Assembly (NCBI RefSeq): GCF_900111835.1
Contig: NZ_FOJP01000001.1
Coordinates: 310,001-374,000, forward strand
Length of the DNA: 64,000 bases
DNA from: Metapseudomonas otitidis
GTDB lineage: Bacteria > Pseudomonadota > Gammaproteobacteria > Pseudomonadales > Pseudomonadaceae
Reading direction: 5' to 3'
The position numbers and the translations under genes are program-made. Shown here piece after piece: positions 1 to 9,161 of the stretch (positions are counted from its first letter, which is position 1; each line of letters begins with the position of its first letter). A model generated the notes under the pieces. That model saw only the letters and a program-made list of their open reading frames with translations, searched no databases and had not been told where the DNA came from.

Positions 1-15
1 GGGCGAGGGCAAAAC

Positions 16-45
16 AAAAAGCCCCGCACGATGGCGGGGCTTTTT
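16..45 (-). terminator. Rho-independent terminator of metK
   Basis: An A-tract followed by GCCCCGC, a 6-nt loop and GCGGGGC followed by five T. It lies just past the metK stop. Read on the minus strand it is a GC stem plus U-tract, and it is symmetrical enough to work in both directions. Confidence 0.85.
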
Positions 46-58
46 GCTTCGCGTCGGC

Positions 59-1249
59 TTAGAGGCCGGCGGCGGCACGCAGGGCGTCGACCTTGTCGGT
101 CTTCTCCCAGGTGAAGGTGCTGAAGGTGTCGTTGCCGACGGTCTTCTGCTGCGGGGTGCGGCCGAAGTGGCCGTACGCGGCGGTCTCGCGGTACATCGGG
201 TGGAGCAGGTCGAGCATCTTGGTGATGGCGTAGGGACGCAGGTCGAAGACTTCGCGCACCAGCTTGATGATCTTGTCTTCGGCGATCTTGTGGGTGCCGA
301 AGGTGTTGATCGAGATGGAGGTGGGCTGGGCCACGCCGATGGCGTAGGAAACCTGGATCTCGCAGCGGTCGGCCAGGCCGGCGGCGACGATGTTCTTGGC
401 CACGTAGCGGCCGGCGTAGGCAGCGGAACGGTCCACCTTGGACGGGTCCTTGCCGGAGAAGGCGCCGCCGCCGTGGCGGGCCATGCCGCCATAGGAGTCG
501 ACGATGATCTTGCGGCCGGTCAGGCCGCAGTCGCCCACCGGGCCGCCGATCACGAAGTTGCCGGTCGGGTTGATGTGGAACTGGGTGTCCTTGTGCAGCA
601 GCTCGGCGGGCAGGCTGTGCTTGATGATCAGCTCCATCACGCCTTCGCGCAGGTCGGCCATGGATACTTCGGGGTTGTGCTGGGTGGACAGCACCACGGC
701 GTCGATGCCGGCGACCTTGCCGTTCTCGTAGCGGCAGGTGACCTGGCTCTTGGCGTCCGGGCGCAGCCACGGCAGCAGGCCGGACTTGCGGGCCTCGGCC
801 TGGCGCTCGACCAGGGCGTGGGAGAAGCGGATCGGGGCCGGCATCAGCACGTCGGTTTCGTTGCTGGCGTAGCCGAACATCAGGCCCTGGTCACCGGCGC
901 CCTGGTCTTCCGGCTTGGAGCGGTCGACGCCCTGGGCGATGTCCACGGACTGCTTGCCGATGATGTTGATCACGCCGCAGGTGGCGCCGTCGAAGCCGAC
1001 GTTGGAGCTGGTGTAGCCGATGTCGTTGATCACGTCGCGGACGATCTGTTCGAGGTCGACCCAGGCGCTGGTGGTCACTTCGCCGGCGACGATGGCGACA
1101 CCGGTCTTGACCAGGGTTTCCACGGCCACGCGGGCGTGCTTGTCCTGCTCGATGATGGCGTCGAGGACGGCATCGGAAATCTGGTCGGCGATCTTGTCCG
1201 GATGGCCTTCGGACACGGATTCGGAGGTAAACAGGGAGTATTCGCTCAT
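59..1249 (-). CDS. metK: S-adenosylmethionine synthase MetK
   Basis: Makes S-adenosylmethionine from methionine and ATP in the cytoplasm, releasing phosphate and pyrophosphate. The 396-aa length is typical of the bacterial family. Visible signatures are GHPDK near residue 15 (ATP site), the GAGDQG hexapeptide near residue 117 and the glycine-rich GGGAFSGKD loop near residue 255. The gene starts 16 nt after the stop of the upstream ArsR-methyltransferase gene, so the two should be one transcript, and it ends in a strong terminator. Identity is certain from full-length family sequence. Regulation through the SahR-like gene and its palindrome at 2308-2331 is inferred. Confidence 0.98.
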   Translation of the reverse strand: MSEYSLFTSESVSEGHPDKIADQISDAVLDAIIEQDKHARVAVETLVKTGVAIVAGEVTTSAWVDLEQIVRDVINDIGYTSSNVGFDGATCGVINIIGKQSVDIAQGVDRSKPEDQGAGDQGLMFGYASNETDVLMPAPIRFSHALVERQAEARKSGLLPWLRPDAKSQVTCRYENGKVAGIDAVVLSTQHNPEVSMADLREGVMELIIKHSLPAELLHKDTQFHINPTGNFVIGGPVGDCGLTGRKIIVDSYGGMARHGGGAFSGKDPSKVDRSAAYAGRYVAKNIVAAGLADRCEIQVSYAIGVAQPTSISINTFGTHKIAEDKIIKLVREVFDLRPYAITKMLDLLHPMYRETAAYGHFGRTPQQKTVGNDTFSTFTWEKTDKVDALRAAAGL

Positions 1250-1265
1250 CTATCGGTTTCCTTTA

Positions 1266-2267
1266 CTACCGGTGGGTGAGGTCGCTTCGCGAGTCCGGTT
1301 TGGCGAAGTGCCGCACCTGAATCTGAAAGCCGTTCTTCAAGCCAATGTAGAGGCTCTCGCCGGGCGTGAGCCCCGCGGCATCGGCCCAACGGGCCAAATC
1401 GTCCTGTTCGAAGCCCAACCAGAGATCGCCGCAGGCCTCCCTGGCCCAACTCTGGTTGTGGCTGCACAACTCGGTCACCAGCAGGGCGCCGCCGGGTAGC
1501 AGGTGGCGGGCCAGCTGTTTCAGGGCCTCGGCCGGGGCGGCGAAATGGTGCAGGACCATGTTCAGCACCACGCAGTCGGCGGCTTCCTGTTCGTCATCCA
1601 GGGCGTCGGCGAGCTTCAGCTCGACGTTCCCCAGCCCTTCGGCCTCGCAGCGCAGGCGCGCCAGCTCCAGCATCGCCGGGCTGTTGTCCAGCGCGACCAC
1701 CCGCCGGAAGCGGCGAGCGAGGTCAGGCAGGAACCCGCCGTCGCCCGGGCCGATCTCCACGGCGCTGGCCGCATCAGGCAGACGCAGCGCGTCCAGCAAT
1801 GCCAGCACACTGTCACGGTATTGCGGCAGTCCTGCGATCAGGTCCTGCTGGGCCTGGAACTTCTCCGCCGTGCGGGCGAAGAACTCGCGGCTGGCGGCTT
1901 CACGCCGTGCATGCACCTCGGCGATGCGGGCCAGTACGTCGTCCGGCAGCGCCAGGGCGTCCACCTCGACCAGCAGCGCGGCGTGCAGGGCGCCACCCAG
2001 GCTGTCGCTGCGGGCGATGGCGCGGCGGTAGAAGATCGCGTTGCCTTCGCGGCGCGTCGCTACCAGCCCGGCCTGGGCCAATACCTTGAGGTGGTGGCTC
2101 ATGCCCGATTGGCCGATGGCGAAGATCTGCGCCAGTTCCAGGACACCGAACGAATCGTTGGCCAGCGCCCGCAGCACGTTCAGCCGCAGCGGGTCGCCGC
2201 CGGCCTTGCACAGGGCGGCCAGCTCGTCGCAGTCGTCATGGCGGATCTGGGGCACGCGCAGGTTCAT
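1266..2267 (-). CDS. ArsR-family regulator fused to a SAM-dependent methyltransferase domain (SahR-like)
   Basis: A 333-aa two-domain protein. Residues about 15-90 are an ArsR-type winged helix (recognition helix around SGMSHHLKVLAQAGLV, residues 54-70). Residues about 130-330 are a class I methyltransferase fold, with motif I EIGPGDGGF at 171-179 and an acidic post-I motif VALDN. SahR-type ArsR regulators are described as repressors of SAM-cycle genes that respond to S-adenosylhomocysteine. This gene's fused SAM/SAH-binding domain and its position directly before metK fit that role, but effector and enzymatic activity are inferred. The start at 2267 leaves a 40-nt leader after the palindrome at 2308-2331. 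The same pair (PA0547-metK) occurs in P. aeruginosa. Confidence 0.85.
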   Translation of the reverse strand: MNLRVPQIRHDDCDELAALCKAGGDPLRLNVLRALANDSFGVLELAQIFAIGQSGMSHHLKVLAQAGLVATRREGNAIFYRRAIARSDSLGGALHAALLVEVDALALPDDVLARIAEVHARREAASREFFARTAEKFQAQQDLIAGLPQYRDSVLALLDALRLPDAASAVEIGPGDGGFLPDLARRFRRVVALDNSPAMLELARLRCEAEGLGNVELKLADALDDEQEAADCVVLNMVLHHFAAPAEALKQLARHLLPGGALLVTELCSHNQSWAREACGDLWLGFEQDDLARWADAAGLTPGESLYIGLKNGFQIQVRHFAKPDSRSDLTHR

Positions 2268-2307
2268 GGGGGCGCAGTCTAGTCAGCGCTCCCCGGGCTC
2301 GCAATCC

Positions 2308-2331
2308 CAATATCAAGATTCTTTGATATTG
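2308..2331 (-). promoter_or_regulatory. Candidate SahR/ArsR operator palindrome before the regulator-metK operon
   Basis: Perfect 9-bp inverted repeat CAATATCAA - 6 nt - TTGATATTG. It overlaps the last codons and stop of the LysR gene and lies 41-64 bp upstream of the ArsR-methyltransferase start. The AT-rich symmetric form is typical of ArsR-family operators and stands out in this GC-rich region. Binding is inferred. Confidence 0.6.
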
Positions 2332-3224
2332 CTGATCGGCGGCGCCTGGCCGTCCAGGGCCAGCGCCAGGAAGGCCGCCGGCGCCGGGGCCAGGCTGCGG
2401 CCCTGCAGCCAGAGCACATGCAGCTCACGCTCGATGTGCAGGTCGTCCACCGTCAGGGCGATCAGGCGCCCCGCAGCCAGCTCGTCCGCCACCGCCCGGC
2501 GGGACAGCCAGGCCAGGCCGGGGCCCTGGGCCACCAGGTGCTTCAGCGCCTCGGTGCTGCCGATCGCCAGGCGCGGGTCGGTGTCGAGGCCGTGGGCGTG
2601 GTAGGCCTGCTCGATACTGGCGCGGGTGCCGGAACCCTCTTCCCGCAGGTACAGCGGGTAGTCGGCCAGGTCGCGGGCCCGCAGGGTGCCTCGCCGGGCC
2701 AACGGGTGATCGGGGGCGCACACCGCCACCAGGCTGTCCTGCTCCAGGCGCTGGAAGGCGCAGGCCTGGCGGTCGAATTCGCCCTCCACGAAGCCGAGGG
2801 CGATGCGCTGGTCCTGCAGGTCACGGAGGATGCTGCGGGTGTTACCGACCCGCAGTTCGACGCGAATCTGCGGGTGGGCCTGGTGGAAGCGCGCGATCAG
2901 CGGCGGCAGCACGTAGCTGCCGAGGGTGGCGCTGGCGCCCAGTTGCAGCTCGCCGTCGCCCAGCCCGGCGAAGGCCTGCAGCTCGCGCTCGGCGGCCTGC
3001 TCCAGGGCGAAGATGCGCTCGGCGTAGGCCAGCAGGCGCTGGCCGGCTTCGGTCAGGGTGACGCCGCGGGGCTGGCGATCGAACAGCGACAGGCCCAGGC
3101 GCCCTTCCAGCTCGCGGATTTCCCGCGTGACCGCCGGCTGGCTGATGTGCAGGCGCTCGGCGCCGGCGCTGATGGCGCCGGTTTCGGCGACGGCGAGAAA
3201 GACCTTGAGGTGGTGCAGATTCAT
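2313..3224 (-). CDS. LysR-family transcriptional regulator (CysL/CbbR-like)
   Basis: A 303-aa LysR-type regulator. The N-terminal winged helix (MNLHHLKVFLAVAETGAIS..., with SQPAVTREI near residue 32) is followed by the LysR substrate-binding domain. The ATG at 3224 is the only start placed correctly for the family; the open frame extends further upstream but is not coding. Divergently transcribed from the TDT transporter gene with a 105-bp intergenic region containing an inverted repeat, so that gene is the likely target. The CysL/CbbR-like subgroup suggests a sulfur- or one-carbon-linked signal, but the ligand cannot be read from sequence. Confidence 0.88.
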   Translation of the reverse strand: MNLHHLKVFLAVAETGAISAGAERLHISQPAVTREIRELEGRLGLSLFDRQPRGVTLTEAGQRLLAYAERIFALEQAAERELQAFAGLGDGELQLGASATLGSYVLPPLIARFHQAHPQIRVELRVGNTRSILRDLQDQRIALGFVEGEFDRQACAFQRLEQDSLVAVCAPDHPLARRGTLRARDLADYPLYLREEGSGTRASIEQAYHAHGLDTDPRLAIGSTEALKHLVAQGPGLAWLSRRAVADELAAGRLIALTVDDLHIERELHVLWLQGRSLAPAPAAFLALALDGQAPPISNIKES

Positions 3225-3243
3225 AAATGAAAGGCATGCCTGG

Positions 3244-3269
3244 TATATCGAAGATGTATTTTTCGTATA
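3244..3269. promoter_or_regulatory. Candidate LysR binding site
   Basis: Near-palindrome TATATCGAA - 9 nt - TTCGTATA in the divergent LysR/TDT promoter region. Its dyad arms, AT-richness and position fit a LysR recognition site. Function is inferred. Confidence 0.45.
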
Positions 3270-3329
3270 GCACGCCCGGCCGTATCGTGCAGGCATCGTC
3301 TGACACGGGACCGCCCGACCGGAGCCGCC

Positions 3330-4448
3330 ATGCCTCGCCCCTTCACCCGCCTCGATCATCCCAGCGCCCTGGTGCGCCATTTCATCCCCGGCTGGTTCGC
3401 CGTGACCATGGGCACCGGCGTGCTGGCGCTGGTGCTGGGCAACCTGCCGGGCCCACTGGTCGCCCTGCGTCCACTGGGGGAGGTGGTCTGGGCGCTGGAC
3501 CTGGTGCTGTTCCTGGCCTTCAGCCTGCTGTTCATCGGTCGCCTGGTGGCGTTCCCGGAAACCATCGGGCCCATGCTGGCGCACCCGGTCCAGTCGATGT
3601 TCCTGGGGGCCATCCCTATGGGGCTGGCGACGCTGATCAACGGGCTGGTGCTCTACGGCGGACCGCGCTGGGGCGAGGCGGCCTATGCCCTGGCCCACGG
3701 GCTGTGGTGGCTGGACATGCTGCTGGCCCTGGGCAGCGCCTTGCTGGTGCCGTACCTGATGTTCACCCACCAGCGCCATGCCCTGGAGTCCCTGACGGCG
3801 GTGTGGCTGCTACCCATCGTCGCACCCGAGGTGGCGGCGGCCAGTGCCGGGGTACTGGCGCCGCACCTGGCGCCGGAGCTGGCGCGGCCGCTGCTGGTGA
3901 GCGGCTACCTGCTGTGGGGCCTGTCCCTGACCCTGGCGTTCTCCCTGATCACCCTGGTGCTGCTGCGCCTGGCCCTGCACAAGCTGCCGGACACCGCTTT
4001 CGCCGCCACCAGCTGGCTGCCCCTGGGGCCGCTGGCCACCGGCTGCCTGGGGCTGATGACCCTGGGCCACGCCGCCCCGGCGGCCTTCGCCGGTACGCCC
4101 CTGGAAGGGCTGGGCAGCCTGGCGCCCGCCGCCGGTCTGATGGGCGCGTTCGTGCTCTGGGGGGCCGGGTTCTGGTGGCTGGTGATCGCCCTGCTGTTCA
4201 CCCTGCATTACCGGCGCCAGAGCATGGCCTTCAACCTGGGGTGGTGGGGCTTCACCTTCCCGCTGGGGGTGTTCGCCCTGGCCAGCCTGGAGCTGCAGCG
4301 GCAGACCGACATGGTCGCCTTCGGGGGCTTCGGGCTGCTGCTGGCCGCCGGCCTGGCGCTGGTCTGGGGCCTGGTGATGCGCCGCACGCTGGCCGGCCTG
4401 TGGCATGGCGAACTGTTCCGTGCGCCCTGCCTGAGCAGCCCGGCCTGA
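3330..4448 (+). CDS. TDT/SLAC1-family transporter, possible sulfite or dicarboxylate exporter
   Basis: A 372-aa hydrophobic inner-membrane protein with about ten predicted helices. FIPGWFAVTMGTG near residue 20 and FNLGWWGFTFPLGVF near residue 295 are hallmark stretches of the tellurite-resistance/dicarboxylate transporter (TDT) family, which includes yeast Ssu1 sulfite pump, TehA and plant SLAC1. The Ssu1-like spelling plus a divergent CysL-like LysR gene hints at sulfite export, but a C4-dicarboxylate substrate is equally possible. The pair sits between the metK operon and tkt, which are closer together in P. aeruginosa. Confidence 0.82.
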   Translation: MPRPFTRLDHPSALVRHFIPGWFAVTMGTGVLALVLGNLPGPLVALRPLGEVVWALDLVLFLAFSLLFIGRLVAFPETIGPMLAHPVQSMFLGAIPMGLATLINGLVLYGGPRWGEAAYALAHGLWWLDMLLALGSALLVPYLMFTHQRHALESLTAVWLLPIVAPEVAAASAGVLAPHLAPELARPLLVSGYLLWGLSLTLAFSLITLVLLRLALHKLPDTAFAATSWLPLGPLATGCLGLMTLGHAAPAAFAGTPLEGLGSLAPAAGLMGAFVLWGAGFWWLVIALLFTLHYRRQSMAFNLGWWGFTFPLGVFALASLELQRQTDMVAFGGFGLLLAAGLALVWGLVMRRTLAGLWHGELFRAPCLSSPA

Positions 4449-4555
4449 GGGAAGCGTCGCCTCTTCGACCATCTGTCATTGCCCCGAGCCTGCCCGCTGG
4501 GCGAAAATAGCCGCCTTTTTTCGTTCAGCGTCATTCAACCCGCAGGAGATCAGCG

Positions 4556-6556
4556 ATGCCCAGCCGTCGTGAGCGTGCCAATGCCATTCGTGCCCTCAGC
4601 ATGGATGCGGTGCAAAAAGCCAACAGCGGCCACCCCGGCGCCCCCATGGGCATGGCCGATATCGCCGAAGTGCTCTGGCGTGACTACATGCAGCACAACC
4701 CGAGCAACCCGCAGTGGGCCAACCGCGACCGCTTCGTGCTGTCCAACGGCCACGGCTCGATGCTCATCTATTCCCTGCTGCACCTGACCGGTTACGACCT
4801 GTCCATCGATGACCTGAAGAACTTCCGCCAACTGCACAGCCGCACCCCGGGTCACCCGGAGTACGGCTACACCGCCGGCGTCGAGACCACCACCGGCCCG
4901 CTGGGCCAGGGCATCGCCAACGCCGTGGGCTTCGCCATCGCCGAGAAGGTGCTGGCCGCCCAGTTCAACCGTGAAGGCCACACCATCGTCGACCACAACA
5001 CCTACGTGTTCCTGGGCGACGGTTGCATGATGGAAGGCATCTCCCACGAGGTCTGCTCCCTGGCCGGCACCCTGGGCCTGGGCAAGCTGATCGCCTTCTA
5101 CGACGACAACGGCATTTCCATCGACGGCGAAGTCCATGGCTGGTTCAGCGACGACACGCCGAAGCGCTTCGAAGCCTACGGCTGGCAGGTGATCCGCAAT
5201 GTCGACGGCCATGACGCCGAAGAGATCCGCACCGCCATCGAGACCGCGCGCAAGACCACCGACCGCCCGACCCTGATCTGCTGCAAGACCGTGATCGGCT
5301 TCGGCTCGCCGAACAAGCAGGGCAAGGAAGAGTGTCACGGCGCGCCCCTGGGCAACGACGAGATCGCCCTGACCCGCGCCACCCTGGGCTGGAACCACGG
5401 TCCGTTCGAAATCCCCGCCGACATCTATGCCGAGTGGGACGCCAAGGCCGCCGGTGCTGCCCGCGAGAGCGAGTGGAACCAGCGTTTTGCCGCCTACGCC
5501 GCTGCTCACCCGGAGCTGGCCGCCGAGTTCGAGCGCCGCATCAAGGGCGAACTGCCAGCCGACTTCGCCGAGAAGGCCGCTGCCTACGTCGCTGAAGTGG
5601 CCGCCAAGGGCGAGACCATCGCCAGCCGCAAGGCCAGCCAGAACGCCCTGAACGCCTTCGGCCCGCTGCTGCCCGAGTTCCTCGGCGGCTCTGCCGACCT
5701 GGCCGGCTCCAACCTGACCCTGTGGAAAGGCTGCAAGGGCGTCTCCGCCGATGATGCAGCCGGCAACTACCTGTTTTACGGCGTCCGTGAGTTCGGCATG
5801 AGCGCCATCATGAACGGCATCGCCCTGCACGGCGGCTTCATCCCCTACGGCGCGACCTTCCTGATCTTCATGGAATACGCCCGCAACGCCGTGCGCATGT
5901 CCGCCCTGATGAAGCAGCGCGTGCTCTACGTCTTCACCCACGACTCCATCGGCCTGGGCGAAGACGGCCCGACCCACCAGCCCATCGAGCAGCTCACCAG
6001 CCTGCGTTCGACCCCGAACCTGGACACCTGGCGCCCCGCCGATGCGGTGGAATCCGCCGTGGCCTGGAAAGCCGCCATCGAGCGCAAGGACGGCCCGAGT
6101 GCGCTGATCTTCTCCCGCCAGAACCTGCCTCACCAGGCCCGTGATGCCGCCCAGCTGGCCGACATCGCCCGGGGTGGCTACGTGCTCAAGGACAGCGACG
6201 GCGAGCCTGAGCTGATCCTCATCGCCACCGGTTCCGAAGTGGGCCTGGCAGTGCAGGCCCATGACGCCCTGACCGCTGCCGGCCGCAAGGTGCGCGTGGT
6301 GTCCATGCCGTCCACCAGCCTGTTCGACCAGCAGGACGCCGCCTATAAGCAGGCCGTGCTGCCGGTCCAGGTGGGCGCGCGCATCGCCATCGAAGCCGCC
6401 CATGCCGACTACTGGTACAAGTACGTGGGCCTGGAAGGCCGCGTGATCGGCATGACCAGCTTCGGTGAATCCGCCCCCGCGCCGGCGCTGTTCGAGCATT
6501 TCGGCTTCACCGTCGACAACATCGTCGCCACCGCCGAAGAACTGCTGGACGTCTGA
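4556..6556 (+). CDS. tkt: Transketolase
   Basis: Thiamine-diphosphate enzyme that moves two-carbon ketol units in the pentose-phosphate pathway, cytoplasmic. The 666-aa length is usual. Seen: N-terminal [15 protein letters not shown], ThDP-binding GDGCMMEG through [10 protein letters not shown] (residues about 155-187), and pyrimidine-domain [12 protein letters not shown]. The start at 4556 is preceded by a good CAGGAG Shine-Dalgarno. First gene of a same-strand series tkt-epd-pgk-(two lipoproteins)-fba that joins the pentose-phosphate pathway, vitamin B6 precursor supply and the triose half of glycolysis/gluconeogenesis. Confidence 0.98.
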   Translation: MPSRRERANAIRALSMDAVQKANSGHPGAPMGMADIAEVLWRDYMQHNPSNPQWANRDRFVLSNGHGSMLIYSLLHLTGYDLSIDDLKNFRQLHSRTPGHPEYGYTAGVETTTGPLGQGIANAVGFAIAEKVLAAQFNREGHTIVDHNTYVFLGDGCMMEGISHEVCSLAGTLGLGKLIAFYDDNGISIDGEVHGWFSDDTPKRFEAYGWQVIRNVDGHDAEEIRTAIETARKTTDRPTLICCKTVIGFGSPNKQGKEECHGAPLGNDEIALTRATLGWNHGPFEIPADIYAEWDAKAAGAARESEWNQRFAAYAAAHPELAAEFERRIKGELPADFAEKAAAYVAEVAAKGETIASRKASQNALNAFGPLLPEFLGGSADLAGSNLTLWKGCKGVSADDAAGNYLFYGVREFGMSAIMNGIALHGGFIPYGATFLIFMEYARNAVRMSALMKQRVLYVFTHDSIGLGEDGPTHQPIEQLTSLRSTPNLDTWRPADAVESAVAWKAAIERKDGPSALIFSRQNLPHQARDAAQLADIARGGYVLKDSDGEPELILIATGSEVGLAVQAHDALTAAGRKVRVVSMPSTSLFDQQDAAYKQAVLPVQVGARIAIEAAHADYWYKYVGLEGRVIGMTSFGESAPAPALFEHFGFTVDNIVATAEELLDV

Positions 6557-6562
6557 CCTGCA

Positions 6563-6591
6563 CGGACCCGGGCCGTCATGGCCCGGGTCCG
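6563..6591 (+). other. Strong intergenic hairpin between tkt and epd
   Basis: Perfect 12-bp stem CGGACCCGGGCC / GGCCCGGGTCCG with a GTCAT loop and no U-tract. It probably acts as an mRNA-stability or attenuating hairpin between tkt and epd rather than a full terminator. Confidence 0.6.
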
Positions 6592-6624
6592 GGGTTCTCA
6601 TTCCTTTCGGCCCAGCGAGCGCCC

Positions 6625-7674
6625 ATGTCCAGCCATCGCCCCTTCAAAGTCGCCCTGAACGGCTACGGCCGCATCGGTCGTTGCGTCCTGCGCGCGTTGT
6701 ACGAGCGTGGCGGTCGTGACGGCTTCGAGATCGTCGCCCTCAATGACCTGGCCGACCAGGCCAGCATCGAGTACCTGACCCGCTTCGACTCTACCCACGG
6801 CCGTTTCCCCGGCGAGGTGAAGGTGGACGGCGACTGCCTGCACATCAACGGCAACTGCGTGAAGGTGCTGCGCAGCGCCGAGCCCGAGGGCATCGACTGG
6901 GCCGCGCTGGGCGTCGACCTGGTGCTGGAGTGCTCCGGCCAGTACACCACCCGCGCCGAGGGCGAGCGCTTCCTCGCCGCCGGTGCGCCGCGGGTGCTGT
7001 TCTCCCAGCCCATGGCCAGCGAGGCGGACATCGACGCCACGGTGGTCTTCGGCGTCAACCAGGCCAGCCTCAGCGGCTCCGAGCGCCTGGTCTCCAACGC
7101 CTCCTGCACCACCAACTGCGGCGTGCCGCTGCTGAAACTTCTCGACGAGGCGGTGGGTCTGGAGTACGTCTCCATCACCACCATCCACTCGGCCATGAAC
7201 GACCAGCCCGTGATCGACGCCTACCACCATGAAGACCTGCGCCGCACGCGCTCGGCCTTCCAGTCGGTGATCCCGGTGTCCACCGGCCTGGCCCGGGGCA
7301 TCGAGCGCCTGCTGCCGGAACTGGCCGGGCGTATCCAGGCCAAGGCGATCCGTGTGCCGACGGTGAACGTGTCCTGCCTCGACATCACCCTGCAGACCGC
7401 CCGCGACACCTCCGCCGCCGCCATCAACCGCGTGCTGCGCGAGGCGGCCGAAAGCGGCCCGTTGCAGGGCCTGCTGGCCTACACCGAGTTGCCCCACGCC
7501 AGTTGCGACTTCAACCATGACCCCCATTCGGCCATCGTCGACGGCAGCCAGACCCGTGTGTCCGGCCCGCGCCTGGTGAATCTGCTGGCCTGGTTCGACA
7601 ACGAATGGGGCTTCGCCAACCGCATGCTCGACACCGCAGGCCACTACCTGCGGGCTGCTACTACAACCCGTTGA
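6625..7674 (+). CDS. epd: D-erythrose-4-phosphate dehydrogenase
   Basis: NAD-dependent oxidation of erythrose-4-phosphate to 4-phosphoerythronate, the first step of DXP-independent pyridoxal phosphate synthesis. The 349-aa protein belongs to the GapA superfamily, with NAD-binding VALNGYGRIGRCVLRAL at the N terminus and catalytic SNASCTTN near residue 155. It is called Epd rather than GapA because of its place between tkt and pgk, the Pseudomonas arrangement, and Epd-like spelling such as HSAMNDQPVIDAYHHEDLR. Residual GAPDH activity cannot be excluded. It starts 68 nt after tkt, with the 12-bp hairpin in between. Confidence 0.93.
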   Translation: MSSHRPFKVALNGYGRIGRCVLRALYERGGRDGFEIVALNDLADQASIEYLTRFDSTHGRFPGEVKVDGDCLHINGNCVKVLRSAEPEGIDWAALGVDLVLECSGQYTTRAEGERFLAAGAPRVLFSQPMASEADIDATVVFGVNQASLSGSERLVSNASCTTNCGVPLLKLLDEAVGLEYVSITTIHSAMNDQPVIDAYHHEDLRRTRSAFQSVIPVSTGLARGIERLLPELAGRIQAKAIRVPTVNVSCLDITLQTARDTSAAAINRVLREAAESGPLQGLLAYTELPHASCDFNHDPHSAIVDGSQTRVSGPRLVNLLAWFDNEWGFANRMLDTAGHYLRAATTTR

Positions 7675-7701
7675 CCTCCAGCCCCGTGAAGGACTGACCC
7701 C

Positions 7702-8865
7702 ATGACCGTGTTGAAAATGACCGACCTCGACCTCCAGGGTAAGCGCGTGCTGATCCGCGAGGATCTCAACGTGCCGGTGAAGGATGGCGTCGTGAAGAGT
7801 GACGCACGCATCCTCGCTTCCCTGCCGACCATCAAGCTGGCACTGGAGAAGGGCGCGGCGGTGATGGTCTGCTCGCACCTGGGCCGCCCCACCGAGGGCG
7901 AGTTCTCCGAGGAGAACAGCCTCAAGCCGGTGGCCGACTACCTGTCCAAGGCCCTGGGCCGCGAAGTGCCGCTGGTGGCCGACTACCTGGGTGGCGTCGA
8001 CGTCGCCCCCGGTCAGGTCGTGCTGTTCGAGAACGTGCGCTTCAACAAGGGCGAGAAGAAGAACGCCGACGAGCTGGCGCAGCAATACGCCGCCCTGTGC
8101 GACGTGTTCGTGATGGACGCCTTCGGCACCGCCCACCGCGCCGAGGGTTCGACCCACGGCGTGGCCAAGTTCGCCAAGGTCGCCGCTGCCGGCCCGCTGC
8201 TGGCCGCCGAGCTGGACGCCCTGGGCAAGGCCCTGGGCAACCCGGCCCGCCCGATGGCCGCCATCGTCGCTGGCTCCAAGGTCTCCACCAAGCTGGACGT
8301 GCTCAACTCCCTGAGCCAGATCTGCGACCAGCTGATCGTCGGTGGCGGCATCGCCAACACCTTCCTCGCTGCGGCGGGCTACAAGGTCGGCAAGTCCCTC
8401 TACGAAGCCGACCTGGTGGACACCGCCAAGGCCATCGCCGCCAAGGTCAGCGTGCCGCTGCCGGTGGACGTGGTGGTTGCCAAGGAGTTCGCCGAAACCG
8501 CCGCTGCCACCGTCAAGCTCATCGCCGACGTGGCGGATGACGACATGATCCTCGACATCGGCCCGCAGACCGCTGCCCAGTTCGCCGAGCTGCTGAAGTC
8601 GTCGAAGACCATCCTCTGGAACGGCCCGGTCGGCGTGTTCGAGTTCGACCAGTTCGGCGAAGGCACCAAGGCCCTGGCCCTGGCCATCGCCGAGAGCGAT
8701 GCCTTCTCCATCGCCGGCGGTGGCGACACCCTGGCCGCCATCGACAAGTACGACGTGGCCCAGCGCATCTCCTACATTTCCACTGGTGGTGGCGCGTTCC
8801 TCGAGTTCGTCGAGGGCAAGGTGCTGCCGGCCGTAGAGGTGCTGGAGCAGCGGGCCAAGGCCTGA
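7702..8865 (+). CDS. pgk: Phosphoglycerate kinase
   Basis: Converts 1,3-bisphosphoglycerate and ADP to 3-phosphoglycerate and ATP. At 387 aa it has the standard bacterial length. Seen: [14 protein letters not shown] near residue 17, CSHLGRP near residue 58, the nucleotide-domain [10 protein letters not shown] near residue 192, and the C-terminal GGGDTLAAI. It starts 27 nt after epd and is probably cotranscribed with it. In glycolysis/gluconeogenesis it works next to Fba, encoded 740 nt downstream. Confidence 0.98.
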   Translation: MTVLKMTDLDLQGKRVLIREDLNVPVKDGVVKSDARILASLPTIKLALEKGAAVMVCSHLGRPTEGEFSEENSLKPVADYLSKALGREVPLVADYLGGVDVAPGQVVLFENVRFNKGEKKNADELAQQYAALCDVFVMDAFGTAHRAEGSTHGVAKFAKVAAAGPLLAAELDALGKALGNPARPMAAIVAGSKVSTKLDVLNSLSQICDQLIVGGGIANTFLAAAGYKVGKSLYEADLVDTAKAIAAKVSVPLPVDVVVAKEFAETAAATVKLIADVADDDMILDIGPQTAAQFAELLKSSKTILWNGPVGVFEFDQFGEGTKALALAIAESDAFSIAGGGDTLAAIDKYDVAQRISYISTGGGAFLEFVEGKVLPAVEVLEQRAKA

Positions 8866-8934
8866 AAGATGGCCTGAATCATGGCGATGGCATGCGGTCT
8901 CTCGTTCAGGGAAACCGATAAAGGAGTCATCGCC

Positions 8935-9129
8935 ATGTGGATCAGAACGTTGCTGTTGCCCTTGTTCGTCGTGCTCGGCGGGTGTGCCGGAGGCCTGGCG
9001 CCCCAGCCCTGCGAGGTGCTCAGCCCGCCCCAGGTCGTCCTGCCGCAGACGCGCGACGACCAGCGGGTGGAAGCCCAGAGCAGCGGGGACCCGACATTGG
9101 GCAGCAGCGCGGAACAGCATTGTCAGTGA
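8935..9129 (+). CDS. Small predicted lipoprotein
   Basis: A 64-aa protein of unknown function. The hydrophobic leader ends in a lipobox (VVLGGC, Cys17), so it should be lipidated and membrane-anchored after signal peptidase II cleavage. The mature part is only about 48 residues, proline/glutamine-rich, with two further cysteines (PCEVLSPP near the start, and CQ at the end) that could form a disulfide. The internal ATG at 8935 was chosen because it begins the leader and has AAAGGAG upstream; an earlier in-frame ATG at 8881 would spoil the signal. It lies in tandem with a second lipoprotein gene. Confidence 0.7.
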   Translation: MWIRTLLLPLFVVLGGCAGGLAPQPCEVLSPPQVVLPQTRDDQRVEAQSSGDPTLGSSAEQHCQ

Positions 9130-9161
9130 GCCGACGGCAACGCCCGGCCATGGAGTGAAGG

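Noticed and set aside
4550-9120. Long minus-strand frames (683 and 840 codons) antisense to tkt, epd and pgk
   Set aside because: Compositional shadows of the three conserved enzyme genes.
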